Assembly (NCBI GenBank): GCA_023461495.1
Contig: JAEYLA010000032.1
Span: forward strand, 1-14,261
DNA: 14,261 bases
Direction: 5' to 3'
Source of the DNA: Bacillota bacterium
GTDB lineage: Bacteria > Bacillota > Clostridia > Christensenellales > CAG-138
In this document: positions 7,031 through 13,437 of the stretch, piece after piece
Position numbering within the stretch: the first letter of the stretch is position 1
Layout: each line of letters opens with the position of its first letter
Notes under the pieces: generated by a model
What the model was told of the DNA's origin: nothing
What the model saw: the letters and a program-made list of their open reading frames with translations, nothing else
Database searches by the model: none
Program-made: the position numbers and the translations under genes

Positions 7031-7055
7031 AAAACGCCCGAAATGTGGGCGTTTT
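7031..7055 (-). terminator. Rho-independent terminator downstream of the PIN-PhoH gene
   Basis: AAAACGCCC and GGGCGTTTT form a perfect 9-bp stem with a 7-nt loop. On the minus strand the stem runs into seven T residues (7024-7034 region), giving a good terminator for transcripts coming from the PIN-PhoH gene before they reach the tRNA promoter. Confidence 0.8.
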
Positions 7056-7123
7056 CAGACACGATTATCAAAAAACGTCCTGTTTTCGGGCCGTCATTTT
7101 TTTGTTATGTTTTTACTCCGGCA

Positions 7124-7150
7124 GGCGGGGCGAAAATTCCCCGCTCCGCC
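7124..7150. repeat. GC-rich hairpin after the PIN-PhoH gene
   Basis: GGCGGGGCG and CGCTCCGCC pair over 9 bp (one G-T pair) around a 9-nt loop, 54 bp past the PIN-PhoH stop. No T-run follows on either strand, so it is more likely a 3'-end-protecting hairpin than a terminator. No other feature was seen between the gene and the terminator at 7031. Confidence 0.4.
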
Positions 7151-7203
7151 CGAAGGCCGTCTGTAGTTTAAGGCGATTGCGTTTTGGGATGCACCCTAAA
7201 GCC

Positions 7204-8583
7204 CTAAAACATCCGGGTTGCGCTGTCGTAGGCTAAGAGGCTGCGCTCACACTCATCGTCGCTCATGGTGAGCTGGCAGCAATAGGGGCTGCCCTTCATG
7301 CGCTCCGCGGCATAGCACAGGCCATTCGTGCGACTGTCAAGATATGGGTGGTCGATCTGCGCCGGATCGCCGATGAGTATGAGCTTCGTTCCCTTTCCCG
7401 CCCGGGTCACAATCCCCTTGACCTGCTTGGGGCTCAAATTCTGCGCTTCATCGATAATGACCCAGTTGCGCTGGATGGAACGCCCGCGAATGTACGCAAT
7501 GGCCTCCGTGGTGATGATGTTTCTTGCAAACAGCTCATCGACCTTTGAATTTAACTCGTTCTGGTCCCGGTAGCGCTCCTTTTCATCGCTGTCCACCAGG
7601 ATTTCGAGGTTGTCGATGACGGAGCGCATAAAAGGCGCAAGCTTCTCCTTTTCCGTGCCGGGCAAGAAGCCAATGTCCTCGTCAAATTTCACATTGGGAC
7701 GGCAGACCAGGATTTTTGTATACTCCCTATGCTTCTGCTCGAGCATTTTATGAAGCCCCACCGCAAGGGAGAAAAACGTCTTCGCTGTGCCGGCCGCGCC
7801 CTTTACGATCACGAGCGGCGCTTCCTCGCTTCCCATCATCAGCGCTTCCTGCATGAAGCGCTGCCCCACGTTGCGCGCCGTTACGCCAAAAGGCCGCTCC
7901 TCCAAATATTTGAGCGCCACCAGCCGCTCGCCGTCAAAGCGGGCAAGCGCCGTCTGCTTGTGGCTTTCCGCGCTGCGCAGCACCACAAACTCATGCAGCA
8001 GAAACGTGCAGGGCTCTTTTTCGTATGTTTGTTCATCAATGCGGAAGGCGTGGTTGGCGCTTAGACGGCCGCTTTCAAAAAACTCCTCCAGCCATTTTGT
8101 GCTGGTGAACACCTCCGCGCGGCCGGTATACTGGTTATCCGGCAGGGCAACCTGCTCGTTTTCAAAATCCTGCGCGGTCACACCGATGATTTCACCCTTG
8201 ATGCGCTCAAAGATATCCTTTGTAACAAGTATGGTCTGCTTTCCCTGTTCGCCAAGTCCCTTACAGACTTTCAGGATGCGGTTATCCGCCTTGTGCGGCG
8301 CCCAGCCCTCGGGCAGCTCCACATCGTGGAAATTCAATTCTATACGCAAAACGCCGCCGTTTGGCAGCGCAACGCCTTCCACAAGGCTTCCGCCCACGCG
8401 CATCTGATCCAGCAGGCGGGCGATATGGCGCGCGTTCGCGCCGTTTTCGGTAGGCTCCTTTTTAAACCGATCCAGTTCCTCGAGCACCACCTCCGGCAGG
8501 ACCACCTCGTTGTCTCCAAACGCATAAATGGCATAGGGCGATTGCAAAAGCACGTTGGTATCCAGCACATAATACTTTTTCAC
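7204..8583 (-). CDS. PIN-domain and PhoH-like ATPase (YlaK/PhoH2 type)
   Basis: A 459-residue cytoplasmic protein joining an N-terminal PIN nuclease domain to a C-terminal PhoH ATPase. The PIN part begins YYVLDTNVLL with the acidic Asp8, followed by VVLEELDRFK and, near residue 115, DNRILKVC. The ATPase has a P-loop KGAAGTAKTF (K261-T269) and Walker B VIIDEAQNLSPKQ (Asp378, Glu379), then ILIGDPAQID. Proteins of this layout are reported to be RNA helicase/ribonucleases (PhoH2 of mycobacteria); the B. subtilis relative is YlaK. The start is GTG at 8583 with AGGAGG five bases upstream; the next residues, KKYYVLDTN, are where the family begins. The gene is alone, divergent from the rhodanese cluster, and no clear promoter was found upstream. 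I see no toxin-antitoxin partner. Confidence 0.95.
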   Translation of the reverse strand: MKKYYVLDTNVLLQSPYAIYAFGDNEVVLPEVVLEELDRFKKEPTENGANARHIARLLDQMRVGGSLVEGVALPNGGVLRIELNFHDVELPEGWAPHKADNRILKVCKGLGEQGKQTILVTKDIFERIKGEIIGVTAQDFENEQVALPDNQYTGRAEVFTSTKWLEEFFESGRLSANHAFRIDEQTYEKEPCTFLLHEFVVLRSAESHKQTALARFDGERLVALKYLEERPFGVTARNVGQRFMQEALMMGSEEAPLVIVKGAAGTAKTFFSLAVGLHKMLEQKHREYTKILVCRPNVKFDEDIGFLPGTEKEKLAPFMRSVIDNLEILVDSDEKERYRDQNELNSKVDELFARNIITTEAIAYIRGRSIQRNWVIIDEAQNLSPKQVKGIVTRAGKGTKLILIGDPAQIDHPYLDSRTNGLCYAAERMKGSPYCCQLTMSDDECERSLLAYDSATRMF

Positions 8584-8806
8584 GCGTTCCTCCTACCCCC
8601 GATTCGCATGCGGGCTTTTCGTTGTGTTTTTCTGTTGTATAGAAACTCTATGCTCTAGTGTGCCTGTTATTACAATACCCCCGCCGTGTTTCCTGCCGGT
8701 CAAGCCCGTGTAAAGTGCATGTCCTCCGTAAAAACAACAGATAGACTGCAGTATTTGTTATACAGGAGCGCTGAAAAAAGTTTTATATTTGTCTGTGACC
8801 ATACGC

Positions 8807-8836
8807 TTGACAGCGCTTTTGCGTTCCCGGTATACT
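8807..8836 (+). promoter_or_regulatory. Strong sigma-A promoter of the envelope redox cluster
   Basis: TTGACA (8807-8812), an 18-bp spacer and TATACT (8831-8836). Transcription should start near 8843, about 30 nt before the first ATG. A 7-bp inverted repeat, AGCGCTG at 8767-8773 and CAGCGCT at 8811-8817, flanks and enters the -35 box. Confidence 0.85.
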
Positions 8837-8862
8837 ATCTGTAATTCACTTTGTAACAGATA
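8836..8862. promoter_or_regulatory. Inverted repeat over the start site, possible operator
   Basis: TATCTGT (8836-8842) and ACAGATA (8856-8862) are perfect inverted arms around a 13-bp gap, lying from the last base of the -10 to the ribosome site. The same word AACAGATAG occurs twice in the gap, at 8736-8744 and 8855-8863. A regulator bound here would block initiation. The cluster's own Rrf2 gene is the obvious candidate, but this is inference. The rest of the 290-bp gap 8584-8873 showed nothing else that I can support. Confidence 0.4.
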
Positions 8863-8873
8863 GGAGTTTCCAT

Positions 8874-9497
8874 ATGACGCGCAGCAAGAAACGCTTTTTC
8901 TCCTTCCTGCTTCTTCCCATTGCGCTTTTGTGCGGCGCATGCGCGGCGGAGCCGCCCGTTGATGCCATATCCTCCCCCGCGCCGGTTTCTTCGCCCGCCG
9001 AACCTACCTCTATACCGGAAGAGGGCGCCGACTGTGTCACCTGCGAGCTTCCCGAAATTGAGCCGTTGCCGGAAGGTTTCAGCCTTACCTCCCCGGAAGA
9101 CAGCCTTGATATCCCGGAATTTTGCCCGCCCTTGGGCGAGGGGGACGCGGAAACCGCCCCGGCGGATGAACCGGGCGTCTACCGCAAGTTAAGCTATCAG
9201 GAAGCCAAGGAATGGATGGACAATAAAGACGATATCCTTGTAGTGGATGTACGCACCAAGGAGGAATACGAGGCGGGCCATATCCCGGGGGCGATCCTCA
9301 TCCCCAACGAAACCATTGGGAACATGCCCCCAGACGAACTGCCCGATACGGGTGCAAAAATCCTCATCTACTGCCGCAGCGGCAACCGGAGCTACCAGGC
9401 CTCGCTCAAGCTGCTGGAAATGGGGTATGATTTTATCTATGACTTTGGCGGCATCAACGGCTGGCCGTATGAGGTCGTCACCGGAACCGGTTCATAA
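8874..9497 (+). CDS. Rhodanese-domain lipoprotein
   Basis: A 207-residue exported protein. The N-terminus is basic (MTRSKKR), then hydrophobic (FFSFLLLPIALLCGA), ending in a lipobox with Cys23; the Cys at -3 is unusual but tolerable. Residues about 24-100 are a Pro/Glu-rich, low-complexity linker. Residues about 102-200 are a rhodanese domain: YRKLSYQEAKEWM, VVDVRTKEEYEAGHIPGAI, then the active-site loop IYCRSGNRS with Cys167. Rhodaneses carry sulfane sulfur on this Cys as a persulfide and pass it to thiols or cyanide. Being tethered outside the membrane, it probably works with the TlpA-like protein encoded next, 30 bp downstream. The ATG at 8874 follows AGGAG by 7 nt. Its in vivo sulfur donor and acceptor are unknown. 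Confidence 0.92.
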   Translation: MTRSKKRFFSFLLLPIALLCGACAAEPPVDAISSPAPVSSPAEPTSIPEEGADCVTCELPEIEPLPEGFSLTSPEDSLDIPEFCPPLGEGDAETAPADEPGVYRKLSYQEAKEWMDNKDDILVVDVRTKEEYEAGHIPGAILIPNETIGNMPPDELPDTGAKILIYCRSGNRSYQASLKLLEMGYDFIYDFGGINGWPYEVVTGTGS

Positions 9498-9527
9498 GGT
9501 ACTCTTTGCTATTTTAGGAGGTATACA

Positions 9528-10157
9528 ATGAAATCCATACGCCCCCTGTTTGCCCTGTTGCTTGTATCACTGCTGCTTGTCGCTTCCTGTGCTGCCCCAT
9601 CCCCCGTGCCGGTTGCACCCACCGAAGCGCCTGCGCAATCGCTCGGCGATGCAGAGGCCGCAGCGCCCCTGCCGGAAACCTCGCCCGCAGCAACCCGTCC
9701 CTCCTTCGGCGTTTTCACAGCGCCGGGTATCGAAGGGAAGGATTATACGGAGGCGCTGTTCCAGAATGCGGACCTTACCATGGTGAATATCTGGGGTACG
9801 TTCTGCAGCCCCTGCATTGAAGAAATGCCATATCTTGGCGAGATTGCAGCGGAATACAAGGAGAAAGGGTTCCAGATCGTCGGCATTGTGGTGGACGCCG
9901 CGAGCCGTTCCGGGGAAGACTACGACAAAGACGTTGTTTCCGCCGCGTTTGATATTATAGAACAAACGGGGGCCGATTATATCCACCTGCTGCCCTCCGA
10001 GGATTTGATCAACATCAAGCTCAACCAGGTGCAGTATATCCCCGAAACCGTGTTTGTGGATAAGAACGGCGGCATCGTCGGCAAGTCCATCATCGGCGGT
10101 AAATCCAAGGAGGACTGGAAAAAGACCATAGACGCGTACCTCGCGCTGGCACAATAG
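9528..10157 (+). CDS. TlpA/ResA-like thioredoxin-fold lipoprotein
   Basis: A 209-residue extracytoplasmic thiol-disulfide oxidoreductase. The signal peptide MKSIRPLFALLLVSLLLVAS ends at lipid-modified Cys21 in a classic lipobox. A Pro/Ala-rich linker runs to about residue 65. The thioredoxin domain shows MVNIWGTFCSPCIEEMPYL with the CxxC pair Cys93-Cys96, and the cis-proline segment YIPETVFVD with Pro172. The insert between them (GIVVDAASRSGEDYDKD) is typical of TlpA/ResA members. The ATG follows AGGAGG by 6 nt. The next gene, for a CXXC membrane peptide, begins 1 nt after this stop, and a membrane polyferredoxin follows, so this protein probably receives electrons from them to keep outside thiols reduced. 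Partner proteins (cytochrome c, rhodanese, envelope enzymes) are not shown by the sequence. Confidence 0.94.
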   Translation: MKSIRPLFALLLVSLLLVASCAAPSPVPVAPTEAPAQSLGDAEAAAPLPETSPAATRPSFGVFTAPGIEGKDYTEALFQNADLTMVNIWGTFCSPCIEEMPYLGEIAAEYKEKGFQIVGIVVDAASRSGEDYDKDVVSAAFDIIEQTGADYIHLLPSEDLINIKLNQVQYIPETVFVDKNGGIVGKSIIGGKSKEDWKKTIDAYLALAQ

Positions 10158-10158
10158 T

Positions 10159-10299
10159 ATGCAGAAGCGTACGATGATTACCGGATTGCTTCTGTTGACC
10201 GCCGTTGCGTTCCTGCTGTTCGGGATTTACCGCAACGAGGCGGAAACCGTCATCCGCAAAGCGACTACAGTCTGTCTGGAGTGTATCGGCATTGGATAA
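10159..10299 (+). CDS. CD1871A-type CXXC membrane peptide (46 aa)
   Basis: A 46-residue protein: a short basic N-end (MQKRT), one membrane helix (MITGLLLLTAVAFLLFGIY, residues 6-24), a charged stretch (RNEAETVIRKA) and a C-terminal CLEC motif at Cys39/Cys42 followed by IGIG. This agrees with small proteins annotated as the CD1871A family with a CXXC motif, typically found beside polyferredoxin genes in Clostridia. The gene begins one base after the TlpA-like stop without a good ribosome site of its own, and its end overlaps the probable TTG start of the next gene by 8 nt, so coupling is likely. With the charge pattern given, the CXXC should be on the outer face, suited to relay electrons or disulfides between the polyferredoxin and the TlpA-like protein. 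This role is inferred. Confidence 0.85.
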   Translation: MQKRTMITGLLLLTAVAFLLFGIYRNEAETVIRKATTVCLECIGIG

Positions 10300-11194
10300 C
10301 GCTGCAAAAAGAAAACAACGGGTAACGAGAAGGCGCCATTGGTTTCAGCTTGCGTATGCGGCTGTTACAAACGGGTATGCCGCAGGCTATCTCAACGGCA
10401 CCATCTATAAAGGCGATCTCAAATACGCCTGCGTGCCGGGGCTCAACTGCTACTCCTGCCCGGGCGCTTTGGGTTCCTGCCCCGTCGGCTCCCTGCAGGC
10501 CGTTATCGGCAGCAGAAATTATAGCTTTTCGTACTATGTGGTTGGCTTCCTGCTCGCATTCGGCGCGTTATTTGGGCGCGCCGTATGCGGCTTTTTGTGC
10601 CCATTCGGCTTTGTGCAGGATCTCCTCTATAAAATACCGTTCCCCAAGAAGCTGCGTACCCTGCCGGGAGATAAGGTGCTGCGGTACCTCAAATACGCCA
10701 TCCTCGTCGCGTTTGTACTGCTGTTGCCAATGCTGGCGCTTGACCTGATCGGCCAAGGGCAGCCTTGGTTCTGCAAATATATCTGCCCCTCGGGCACTCT
10801 GTTTGCGGGGCTTCCGCTCGTGCTTTCCAACGAAAGCCTGCAATCCGTTGCGGGCGGCTTGTTCGTATGGAAGGTTGCCCTGATGATATTTATTCTGCTG
10901 TTGTGCATCCCGGTCTACCGCCCGTTTTGCAGGTATCTCTGCCCGCTTGGCGCGATCTACGGCTTGTTCAACCCTGTGGCGCTGTACCGCTATCGGGTGG
11001 ACGCTTCCGCCTGCACCCGCTGCAAAGCATGTGAAAAAGCCTGCCCCATGACAGTCGCTACCTACCGCACGCCCAACAGCCCGGAGTGCATCCGCTGCGG
11101 CATCTGTAAATCCATCTGCCCCACGGGGGCCATCCATTCCACGATGGAGGGAAAGACCGCGCCAAGGCGCAATAAGGAAAGGAGCGCGTTATGA
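10292..11194 (+). CDS. NapH-like membrane polyferredoxin (4Fe-4S binding protein)
   Basis: A membrane protein of about 300 residues from the proposed TTG start at 10292, which has GGAG 10 nt upstream; the frame is open further up, with an ATG at 10205 that lies inside the CXXC gene. After a basic start (RRRHWFQ) comes a Cys-rich segment, KYACVPGLNCYSCPGALGSC. About three to four membrane helices follow (FSYYVVGFLLAFGALF, KYAILVAFVLLLPMLALDL, WKVALMIFILLLCIPV). Between them are CGFLCPFG, CKYICPSG and CRYLCPLG motifs of the NapH/RnfB-like family. Near the end are two classic 4Fe-4S motifs, CTRCKACEKACP and CIRCGICKSICP. It probably moves electrons from cytoplasmic ferredoxin-type clusters to the membrane or outer face. 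Its stop overlaps the Rrf2 start as ATGA. Family is clear; the electron acceptor is inferred from the neighbours. Confidence 0.92.
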   Translation: MDNAAKRKQRVTRRRHWFQLAYAAVTNGYAAGYLNGTIYKGDLKYACVPGLNCYSCPGALGSCPVGSLQAVIGSRNYSFSYYVVGFLLAFGALFGRAVCGFLCPFGFVQDLLYKIPFPKKLRTLPGDKVLRYLKYAILVAFVLLLPMLALDLIGQGQPWFCKYICPSGTLFAGLPLVLSNESLQSVAGGLFVWKVALMIFILLLCIPVYRPFCRYLCPLGAIYGLFNPVALYRYRVDASACTRCKACEKACPMTVATYRTPNSPECIRCGICKSICPTGAIHSTMEGKTAPRRNKERSAL

Positions 11195-11628
11195 CAGGCG
11201 AATTCGGCATTGCCATCCATGCGCTTGTGCTGTTAAACCGCAAGCAAACCATCCTCTCCAGCGACCACTTGGCAAAAAGCGTGTGCACGAACCCCGCGCG
11301 CGTAAGGAAGGTCCTTTCAAAGCTCAAGGCCGCAAAGCTTGTGGGCGCAAAGGAAGGGCCGGACGGCGGCTACTTTATGGTGCTGCCGGCAGCGGATATT
11401 ACGCTTGAAGAAGTTCGCCGCGCAATCAGGCTGGAGCTGATCACCTGCAGCTACGGCACGGCGGATACGGATACAAAATGCGTCGTCGCCTCCGGCATGG
11501 CGGACGTCATGGAGGACTTAAGCAGCACGCTGGCCGCTTGCTGCGCCGCGCACCTAAGTACCGTCAGCATCGCCGATATCGACGCGCAAATCCCGCGCAG
11601 CCTCAAGGAATTCAAAGTTTTGGAATAG
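11191..11628 (+). CDS. Rrf2-family transcriptional regulator
   Basis: A 145-residue DNA-binding protein. The N-terminal winged helix reads FGIAIHALVLLNRK, LSSDHLAKSVCTNPARVRKV and LSKLKAAKLVGAKEGPDGGY, the last being the usual Rrf2 wing. Cysteines are at 32, 86, 97, 117 and 118. Rrf2 members such as IscR and NsrR hold an Fe-S cluster through three Cys in the 90-110 region; here only Cys86 and Cys97 (10 residues apart) fall near it, so either a different cluster site including Cys117/118 is used or the protein senses thiol redox state directly. The ATG at 11191 overlaps the preceding stop and has AGGAG 6 nt upstream. As the last gene of the redox cluster it probably controls that cluster, perhaps at 8836-8862. 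Confidence 0.93.
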   Translation: MTGEFGIAIHALVLLNRKQTILSSDHLAKSVCTNPARVRKVLSKLKAAKLVGAKEGPDGGYFMVLPAADITLEEVRRAIRLELITCSYGTADTDTKCVVASGMADVMEDLSSTLAACCAAHLSTVSIADIDAQIPRSLKEFKVLE

Positions 11629-11725
11629 ATTTGTGTGCTGTTGCTGCGTTTGCGGCGCATATTTGCGGGTATGTTAATACAGAACTGTTTTGTATCATAT
11701 CAGCATCAAAGAAAGGATGAATAAC

Positions 11726-12235
11726 ATGAACGAAAAAGTAAAGCAGCTCCTGATGGAACAGATCGTAAAGGAATTTTATTCAGCCTACCTGTATCTGGAT
11801 ATGTCCAACTATTACTATGACCACAATCTGGACGGGTTTGGCAACTGGTTCAAGGTGCAGGCGCAGGAGGAGCGCGACCATGCGCTGCTTTTCATGCAGT
11901 ACCTGCTTAACAACAACATCCCCGTCAAGCTTGGCGCGATCGACGCGCCGGATAAGACCTACGAAAATTTCCGCGAGCCGCTTACCGCAGCGCTTGCGCA
12001 CGAGCAGTTTGTAACCGCCTCCATCAACACCATTTATGAGGCTGCCTATGAGGTGAGGGATTTCCGCTCCATGCAGTTCCTCGATTGGTTCATCAAGGAG
12101 CAGGGCGAAGAGGAACAGAACGCCAACGATCTGATCGGCCATTACGATCTTTTTGGTTCCGACGCCAAGGGCCTGTATATGTATGATGCGGAGCTTGCGC
12201 AGCGCGTCTACTCCGCCCCCTCGCTCGTCCTGTAA
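11726..12235 (+). CDS. ftnA: Ferritin (non-heme, bacterial type)
   Basis: A 169-residue iron-storage protein. Ferroxidase-centre ligands are visible: Glu16 (VKEFYSAYLYL), Glu49 and His52 (QAQEERDHALLF), Glu93 (AHEQF) and Gln126 (KEQGEEEQN), the pattern of bacterial FtnA and not of bacterioferritin, since no heme Met site was noted. Length fits the family. I chose ATG 11726, 8 nt after AAAGGA; an in-frame ATG three codons earlier overlaps that ribosome site. It stands 97 bp after the Rrf2 gene, far enough to have its own promoter, though none of good quality was seen; TATCAT at 11693-11698 is a weak -10 candidate. It oxidises Fe(II) and stores it as mineral inside a 24-mer shell, which also limits peroxide damage. 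A hairpin follows the gene. Confidence 0.95.
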   Translation: MNEKVKQLLMEQIVKEFYSAYLYLDMSNYYYDHNLDGFGNWFKVQAQEERDHALLFMQYLLNNNIPVKLGAIDAPDKTYENFREPLTAALAHEQFVTASINTIYEAAYEVRDFRSMQFLDWFIKEQGEEEQNANDLIGHYDLFGSDAKGLYMYDAELAQRVYSAPSLVL

Positions 12236-12261
12236 GAAGATTGATGCAGCAATGTACAAAG

Positions 12262-12287
12262 ACGCCGGCGGAGCAATCCGCCGGCGT
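12262..12287. terminator. Hairpin between convergent ferritin and reductase-like genes
   Basis: ACGCCGGCGGA (12262-12272) and TCCGCCGGCGT (12277-12287) pair perfectly over 11 bp with a GCAA tetraloop. It is very stable, but only short T-rich tails follow (TTCCGT on plus, CTTTGT on minus), so it is a probable shared terminator of an imperfect kind. Confidence 0.65.
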
Positions 12288-12295
12288 TCCGTATG

Positions 12296-13231
12296 CTACA
12301 CTTTTGGGTCGAATGCTTTCAGGAACAGGTAATGCTCCATTCGTTCCGGCGCTTCTCCTGCGAGGCGGTCATCCAGCGCCGCGCCAAGCGCAGCCATTTC
12401 CACTTTTGCGGACATCGCATGATCCCCTGCCATCAGCCGCCCAAGCGGCGTGAGGAGCAGGATGCGCATCAGGCGCATGAGCTTCCGGTCGGATACCTCC
12501 AGCGCCTTTTGCGTGGCTTCATGCCGGATACCGGTATGTTCGAGTCCCGCCATCGCCTCGCGCACCGCAAGGATCATGGTGTTCAGCAGTTGCTTATCAC
12601 GCGCAAGCGCGTCCAACCTGCCGTCCACAGCATAGATCGCCCTTGCGGCGGGCACCACAAGCGCCAGATGGTATAATAGCCACGCGCGTATGTCCGTCTC
12701 CCAGCAAAGCCTGACGTTGCTGCCAGCAAGCGCGCTTTCTAGGCTCGGTTTGCCCGTTTCTCCGCCTGATAGTGCGCCCGCTGTGAGCGAAATGCATTTT
12801 TTATGGATGGCAACGATCCTTCCACTTTCCCGCCTGCCGCCAGCTCCAAGGAATGCAAACAGCAGTTTATCGGCATCCCCGCCATGTTCTGTAAAGCATG
12901 CGCGCGCTGCGTCCGGGTCAGGGTTATTGCCAACGAGTACATACACACCCGCATCAATTTTTGAAAGCGTAGCCAGCGCGTCATGGAGCTGGGTATACTG
13001 CAGCACACAAAAGGCTGCGTCGTATACATCGCCTTCCCCGGTATTACGAATTACCCGCGGCCGCGTACGCGTCGTCTTTCCCTGCAGGTAATGGCGCAAA
13101 ATAAGCCCCTGCTCCAGAAGGGTTTCGCAGCGTGCGCCACGGGCAAGTATGGATACCGTATGCCCCGCCCGCAGCAATTCATCCGTAAGGAGGCTGCCCA
13201 GCACCCCAGCACCCAATACAAGCAGTTTCAT
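12296..13231 (-). CDS. Ketopantoate reductase-like oxidoreductase, altered active site
   Basis: A 311-residue protein with a Rossmann NADP fold at the N-terminus (LLVLGAGVLGSLL, G7-G9-G12; then HTVSILAR), as in the ApbA/PanE family, and an all-helical C-terminal half. In E. coli PanE the reaction needs Lys176 and Asn180 in a segment reading like RKLAVN. The matching segment here, DIRAWLLYHLALVVPAARA, has Trp184 and His188 at those positions. It is therefore unlikely to be the pantothenate-pathway reductase and may act on another keto-acid or only bind a ligand. The usual LQNG nucleotide-loop is also changed, to LVGNNPDP near residue 98. ATG 13231 follows GGAGGG by about 5 nt. The gene is convergent with ferritin and divergent from the DtxR-type gene. 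No pan genes are nearby. Confidence 0.8.
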   Translation of the reverse strand: MKLLVLGAGVLGSLLTDELLRAGHTVSILARGARCETLLEQGLILRHYLQGKTTRTRPRVIRNTGEGDVYDAAFCVLQYTQLHDALATLSKIDAGVYVLVGNNPDPDAARACFTEHGGDADKLLFAFLGAGGRRESGRIVAIHKKCISLTAGALSGGETGKPSLESALAGSNVRLCWETDIRAWLLYHLALVVPAARAIYAVDGRLDALARDKQLLNTMILAVREAMAGLEHTGIRHEATQKALEVSDRKLMRLMRILLLTPLGRLMAGDHAMSAKVEMAALGAALDDRLAGEAPERMEHYLFLKAFDPKV

Positions 13232-13260
13232 ATGTTCCCTCCCGCTGTTTCTTTATAGGT

Positions 13261-13290
13261 ATCATACGCCCGGCATCCTGTCTTTTCCAG
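13261..13290 (-). promoter_or_regulatory. Possible promoter of the reductase-like gene
   Basis: On the minus strand CTGGAA (13285-13290), an 18-bp spacer and TATGAT (13261-13266), about 30 bp before the ATG. The -10 is good and the -35 poor. A 10-bp palindrome AGCCGCGGCT lies at 13303-13312, between this and the divergent promoter. Confidence 0.35.
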
Positions 13291-13366
13291 ATCAGATTTG
13301 TTAGCCGCGGCTTTGTGAACTTACGGTAGCTTTTATCAGGCGATTGTATGATTTTGCCTATTGGAT

Positions 13367-13395
13367 TTGATATGCGCCTCCGGGCGTGTTATGAT
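13367..13395 (+). promoter_or_regulatory. Sigma-A promoter of the DtxR-type regulator
   Basis: TTGATA (13367-13372), a 17-bp spacer and TATGAT (13390-13395), each one base from consensus. The first codon is 42 bp downstream of the -10. It supports the downstream TTG start, because it lies inside the reading frame of the longer ORF that would start at 13348. Confidence 0.78.
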
Positions 13396-13437
13396 AACTC
13401 TAATGAAGAAATACCCCTACGGATTGGAGGCCTTTTC

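Noticed and set aside
7124..7150. GC hairpin as terminator of the PIN-PhoH gene
   Set aside because: No T-tail; the hairpin at 7031-7055 has one and fits better.
7787..8407. 206-codon plus-strand ORF
   Set aside because: Antisense to the PIN-PhoH gene; Ser/Arg-rich composition is typical of a reverse-frame shadow.
7204..8583. PIN-domain toxin of a toxin-antitoxin pair
   Set aside because: The PIN domain is fused to a PhoH ATPase and no small antitoxin gene is adjacent.
9567..10154. 195-codon minus-strand ORF
   Set aside because: Antisense to the TlpA-like gene with no ribosome site or motif.
13348..13437. N-terminal extension of the DtxR-type regulator
   Set aside because: The promoter boxes fall inside this stretch and a good GGAGG precedes the TTG at 13438, where family similarity begins.
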